From: SCUB01 sp041918675
Lineage (GTDB): Bacteria > Pseudomonadota > Alphaproteobacteria > Rhizobiales > Xanthobacteraceae
DNA: 64,000 bases
Assembly (NCBI GenBank): GCA_041918675.1
Contig: JAYRVF010000007.1
Span: forward strand, 1 to 64,000
Direction: 5' to 3'
Positions 62,097 to 64,000 of this stretch are shown in pieces (the stretch's first letter is position 1; each line of letters opens with the position of its first letter). The notes below the pieces were generated by a model. The model ran no database searches. It saw only the letters and a program-made list of their open reading frames with translations, and was not told the origin of the DNA. Made by a program: the position numbers and the translations under genes.

Positions 62097-62627
62097 TCAC
62101 GGCGCTTTTGCGGCGCGCGGCCCGATGAAGGATTCATACAGGAGGCCCACGACCCCGGCAACAATCGCGACATCGGCGAGGTTAAACACGTACCAGTTGA
62201 AGGTCCGGCCGCCGATTTCGACGTGAAACAGGGCGAAATCGACCACCGCGCCATGGGCCAGGCGGTCGATGCCGTTGCCGAGCGCGCCGCCGATGATCAG
62301 GCCGAGCCCGAGGGCGGTCAGCCGCGTCCGGGCATTGGCGAGCCAGATCGCGAGCGCGACGACGGCGGCGACCTTGACGCCGATGAGCAGCCATTGGCCG
62401 AGCGCGCCGTCGCTCTGGAACCAGCCGTAGCTGATGCCGGTGTTCCAGGCGAGCACGAGGTCAAGGAATGGCGTCAGCCGGACCGCGCCGCGCCGGGCGA
62501 TATCGAAGCCGTACAGAAGCCAGAGCTTGGAGGCCTGATCGACAATCAGCGCGGCGAGCGCGGCGAGGAGACCGACGCGCCAGAGACGGGGCGCGGCGTC
62601 CGCCTTCGGCTCGGCGGGGCCGTTCAT
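62097..62627 (-). CDS. lspA: Lipoprotein signal peptidase
   Basis: The 176-residue membrane aspartyl peptidase that removes signal peptides of lipoproteins. Four membrane helices; catalytic Asp pair in GNGIDRLAHGAVVDF and FNLADVAI. ATG 62627 overlaps the ileS stop (ATGA), a linkage common across bacteria. Confidence 0.97.
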   Translation of the reverse strand: MNGPAEPKADAAPRLWRVGLLAALAALIVDQASKLWLLYGFDIARRGAVRLTPFLDLVLAWNTGISYGWFQSDGALGQWLLIGVKVAAVVALAIWLANARTRLTALGLGLIIGGALGNGIDRLAHGAVVDFALFHVEIGGRTFNWYVFNLADVAIVAGVVGLLYESFIGPRAAKAP

Positions 62628-64000
62628 CGCGGCGCGGTGTCCGCGGCGCCGTACATCGCGTGCCACTCGCGCAGCGCCTGCGCGTCGCGCGGCGACACGT
62701 CGGGAAAGGCCGGATCGTTGCCGACCGAAGGAAGCACCTTCCACGACCGCGCGCATTTCGTTCCCTCGGCGCGGTGCACCGACACCGCGACGTCGGCCAC
62801 GTCGTCCAGCCGGAAGGCGTCGGCGGGCGCGGGCTCGTCGCGCAAGGAGGCGGCCGAGGTGATGCAGATTTCGGCGAGATCGATGTCGGCGAGCGCGCCG
62901 AAGACGGCATCGTCGGTGACGTGGATCACCGGCGCGGCTTCCAGCGAGGAACCGATCAGCTTTTTCGCGCGGGCGATTTCGAGCGCGCCGGTGACGACGC
63001 GGCGCACGTCGCGCACGGTGCGCCATTTCGCGGCGAGCGCGTCGTCGCGCCATTCGGCGGCGGTTTCCGCGAGCGTTTCGAGATGGACGGAGCCGTCCGC
63101 GCTCGGGAAGCGGGCGAGCCAGGCTTCCTCGGCGGTGAAGCACAGAAGCGGCGCGAGCCAGGTCGTCGTGCAGCGGAACAGCTGATCGATCACCGTCAAC
63201 GCCGCCTTGCGCGCGGGCGAGGAATAGGGATCGCAGTAGAGCACGTCCTTGCGGATGTCGAAGTAGAACGCCGACAGGTCCGTGATCATGAAGGTGTTGA
63301 GCGCGGCGAGGACGCGCTTGTAGTCGAAATCGGCGTAGGCGCGCCGCACCAGCGGTTCGAGCTCGGCGAGCCGGTGCAGCATCAGCCGTTCGAGTTCGGG
63401 CATGCGCGCGTGCGCGATTTCGTCTTCCTCGTGGAAATGGGCGAGCGAACCCAACATCCAGCGCAGCGTGTTGCGCAGCTTGCGGTAGTTCTCGGTCACG
63501 CTCTTGAGGATGTCGGGGCCGATGCGCTGGTCGTCGGAATAGTCGACGCTGGCGACCCACAGCCGGAGAATGTCGGCGCCCGCCTGCTTGATGACGTCCT
63601 GCGGGAAGGTCTGGTTGCCGAGCGACTTGGACATCTTGCGGCCCTGCTCGTCCAGCGTGAAGCCGTGAGTGAGCACGACGTCGTAGGGCGCGACTCCCCG
63701 CGTGCCGCAACTTTCGAGCAGCGATGAATGGAACCAGCCGCGATGCTGGTCGGAACCTTCAAGATACATCACCTTGTCGGAGCCGTCGTTGAGATGGCGG
63801 TGAATGCCGGCGAGCCCCGGAAACGCGACCGGGTCTTCGAGCACGAAGGCGTGGGTCGAGCCGGAATCGAACCAGACGTCGAGAATATCGTCGACCTTCC
63901 GCCAGCCCTCGCCCGCGCGGTCGGCGAGGAAGCGCTCGCGCGCGCCGGCCGCGTACCAGGCGTCCGCGCCCTCGCGCGCGAAGGCTTCGGCGATGCGCGC
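62624..64000 (-). CDS. ileS: Isoleucyl-tRNA synthetase, C-terminal part (cut by window end)
   Basis: 458 codons of the C-terminal half; the N-terminus lies beyond 64000. Class I features: DVWFDSGSTHAF, DQHRGWFHSSLLESCGTRG, and the KMSKS loop GRKMSKSLGN that binds ATP. The zinc-finger Cys pairs of the usual bacterial tail are not seen, as in many alphaproteobacterial enzymes. Charges tRNA-Ile; it shares with tilS at the other end of the window a role in isoleucine decoding. Overlaps lspA. Confidence 0.97.
   Translation of the reverse strand, partial: ARIAEAFAREGADAWYAAGARERFLADRAGEGWRKVDDILDVWFDSGSTHAFVLEDPVAFPGLAGIHRHLNDGSDKVMYLEGSDQHRGWFHSSLLESCGTRGVAPYDVVLTHGFTLDEQGRKMSKSLGNQTFPQDVIKQAGADILRLWVASVDYSDDQRIGPDILKSVTENYRKLRNTLRWMLGSLAHFHEEDEIAHARMPELERLMLHRLAELEPLVRRAYADFDYKRVLAALNTFMITDLSAFYFDIRKDVLYCDPYSSPARKAALTVIDQLFRCTTTWLAPLLCFTAEEAWLARFPSADGSVHLETLAETAAEWRDDALAAKWRTVRDVRRVVTGALEIARAKKLIGSSLEAAPVIHVTDDAVFGALADIDLAEICITSAASLRDEPAPADAFRLDDVADVAVSVHRAEGTKCARSWKVLPSVGNDPAFPDVSPRDAQALREWHAMYGAADTAPR

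Overview
The window is 64 kb of GC-rich chromosome with dense coding. The gene content and order look like an alphaproteobacterium of the order Hyphomicrobiales (Rhizobiales), close to the Bradyrhizobium/Xanthobacter/Beijerinckia side. The signs are tilS-ftsH, glcDEF, groESL with a CIRCE-like site, hisZ-hisG, the pmbA-cysQ-DUF4170-DUF374-waaA-lpxK-DUF2093 string, rluB-rsmD, and ileS-lspA followed by paired M16 peptidases. A genus cannot be named from the sequence alone. No rRNA, tRNA, CRISPR array, prophage, transposase or plasmid gene was seen, so this is core chromosome rather than an island.

Layout. 0-9.1 kb: tilS, ftsH, a DUF4424 protein, the AzlCD amino-acid exporter, a kinase/P-loop ATPase fusion with a divergent TetR regulator, and a universal stress protein. 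9.5-21.5 kb: a secreted cytochrome c, the glycolate oxidase operon glcDEF, a histone H1-like basic protein, a TorF-type porin, an HPP membrane protein, a BacA/YddA-like ABC exporter and two secreted proteins of unknown function. 21.7-28.4 kb: groES-groEL with its promoter region, a lipoprotein, a GNAT acetyltransferase, cheZ, an L,D-transpeptidase and a DUF2076 protein. 28.5-33.5 kb: a glycosyltransferase/YdjC-deacetylase pair, hisG-hisZ and rsmE. 33.7-41.9 kb: a secreted protein, ubiA, DUF6101, and a run of overlapping genes ending in Kdo transferase and lipid A 4'-kinase. 42.3-44.2 kb: a PAS protein and a chemoreceptor in overlapping frames. 44.3-53.0 kb: xseA, purD, a fluoroacetate dehalogenase-like hydrolase, tadA, rluB, rsmD and mutL. 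53.3-56.2 kb: three tandem DUF3592 paralogues and a multi-pass membrane protein. 56.3-64.0 kb, minus strand: ileS (cut by the window end), lspA, a secreted protein, two M16 peptidases, pgi and arfB.

The gaps between genes are not empty. At least two families of short dispersed palindromic repeats occur, one of which runs into the 5' end of tilS. Three separate 12-bp tandem repeats lie between 9.2 and 19.8 kb. The most interesting gene-level observations are a hydrolase carrying all eight active-site residues known from Rhodopseudomonas fluoroacetate dehalogenase at identical positions; a bipartite PAS plus chemoreceptor pair resembling the CetB/CetA energy-taxis system; a glycosyltransferase-deacetylase pair resembling FlmF2/NaxD of lipid A modification; and the DUF3592 triplet. 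I found no clear evidence of a wholly unprecedented multi-gene system. All functional calls come from reading motifs and remembered families; no database search was run.
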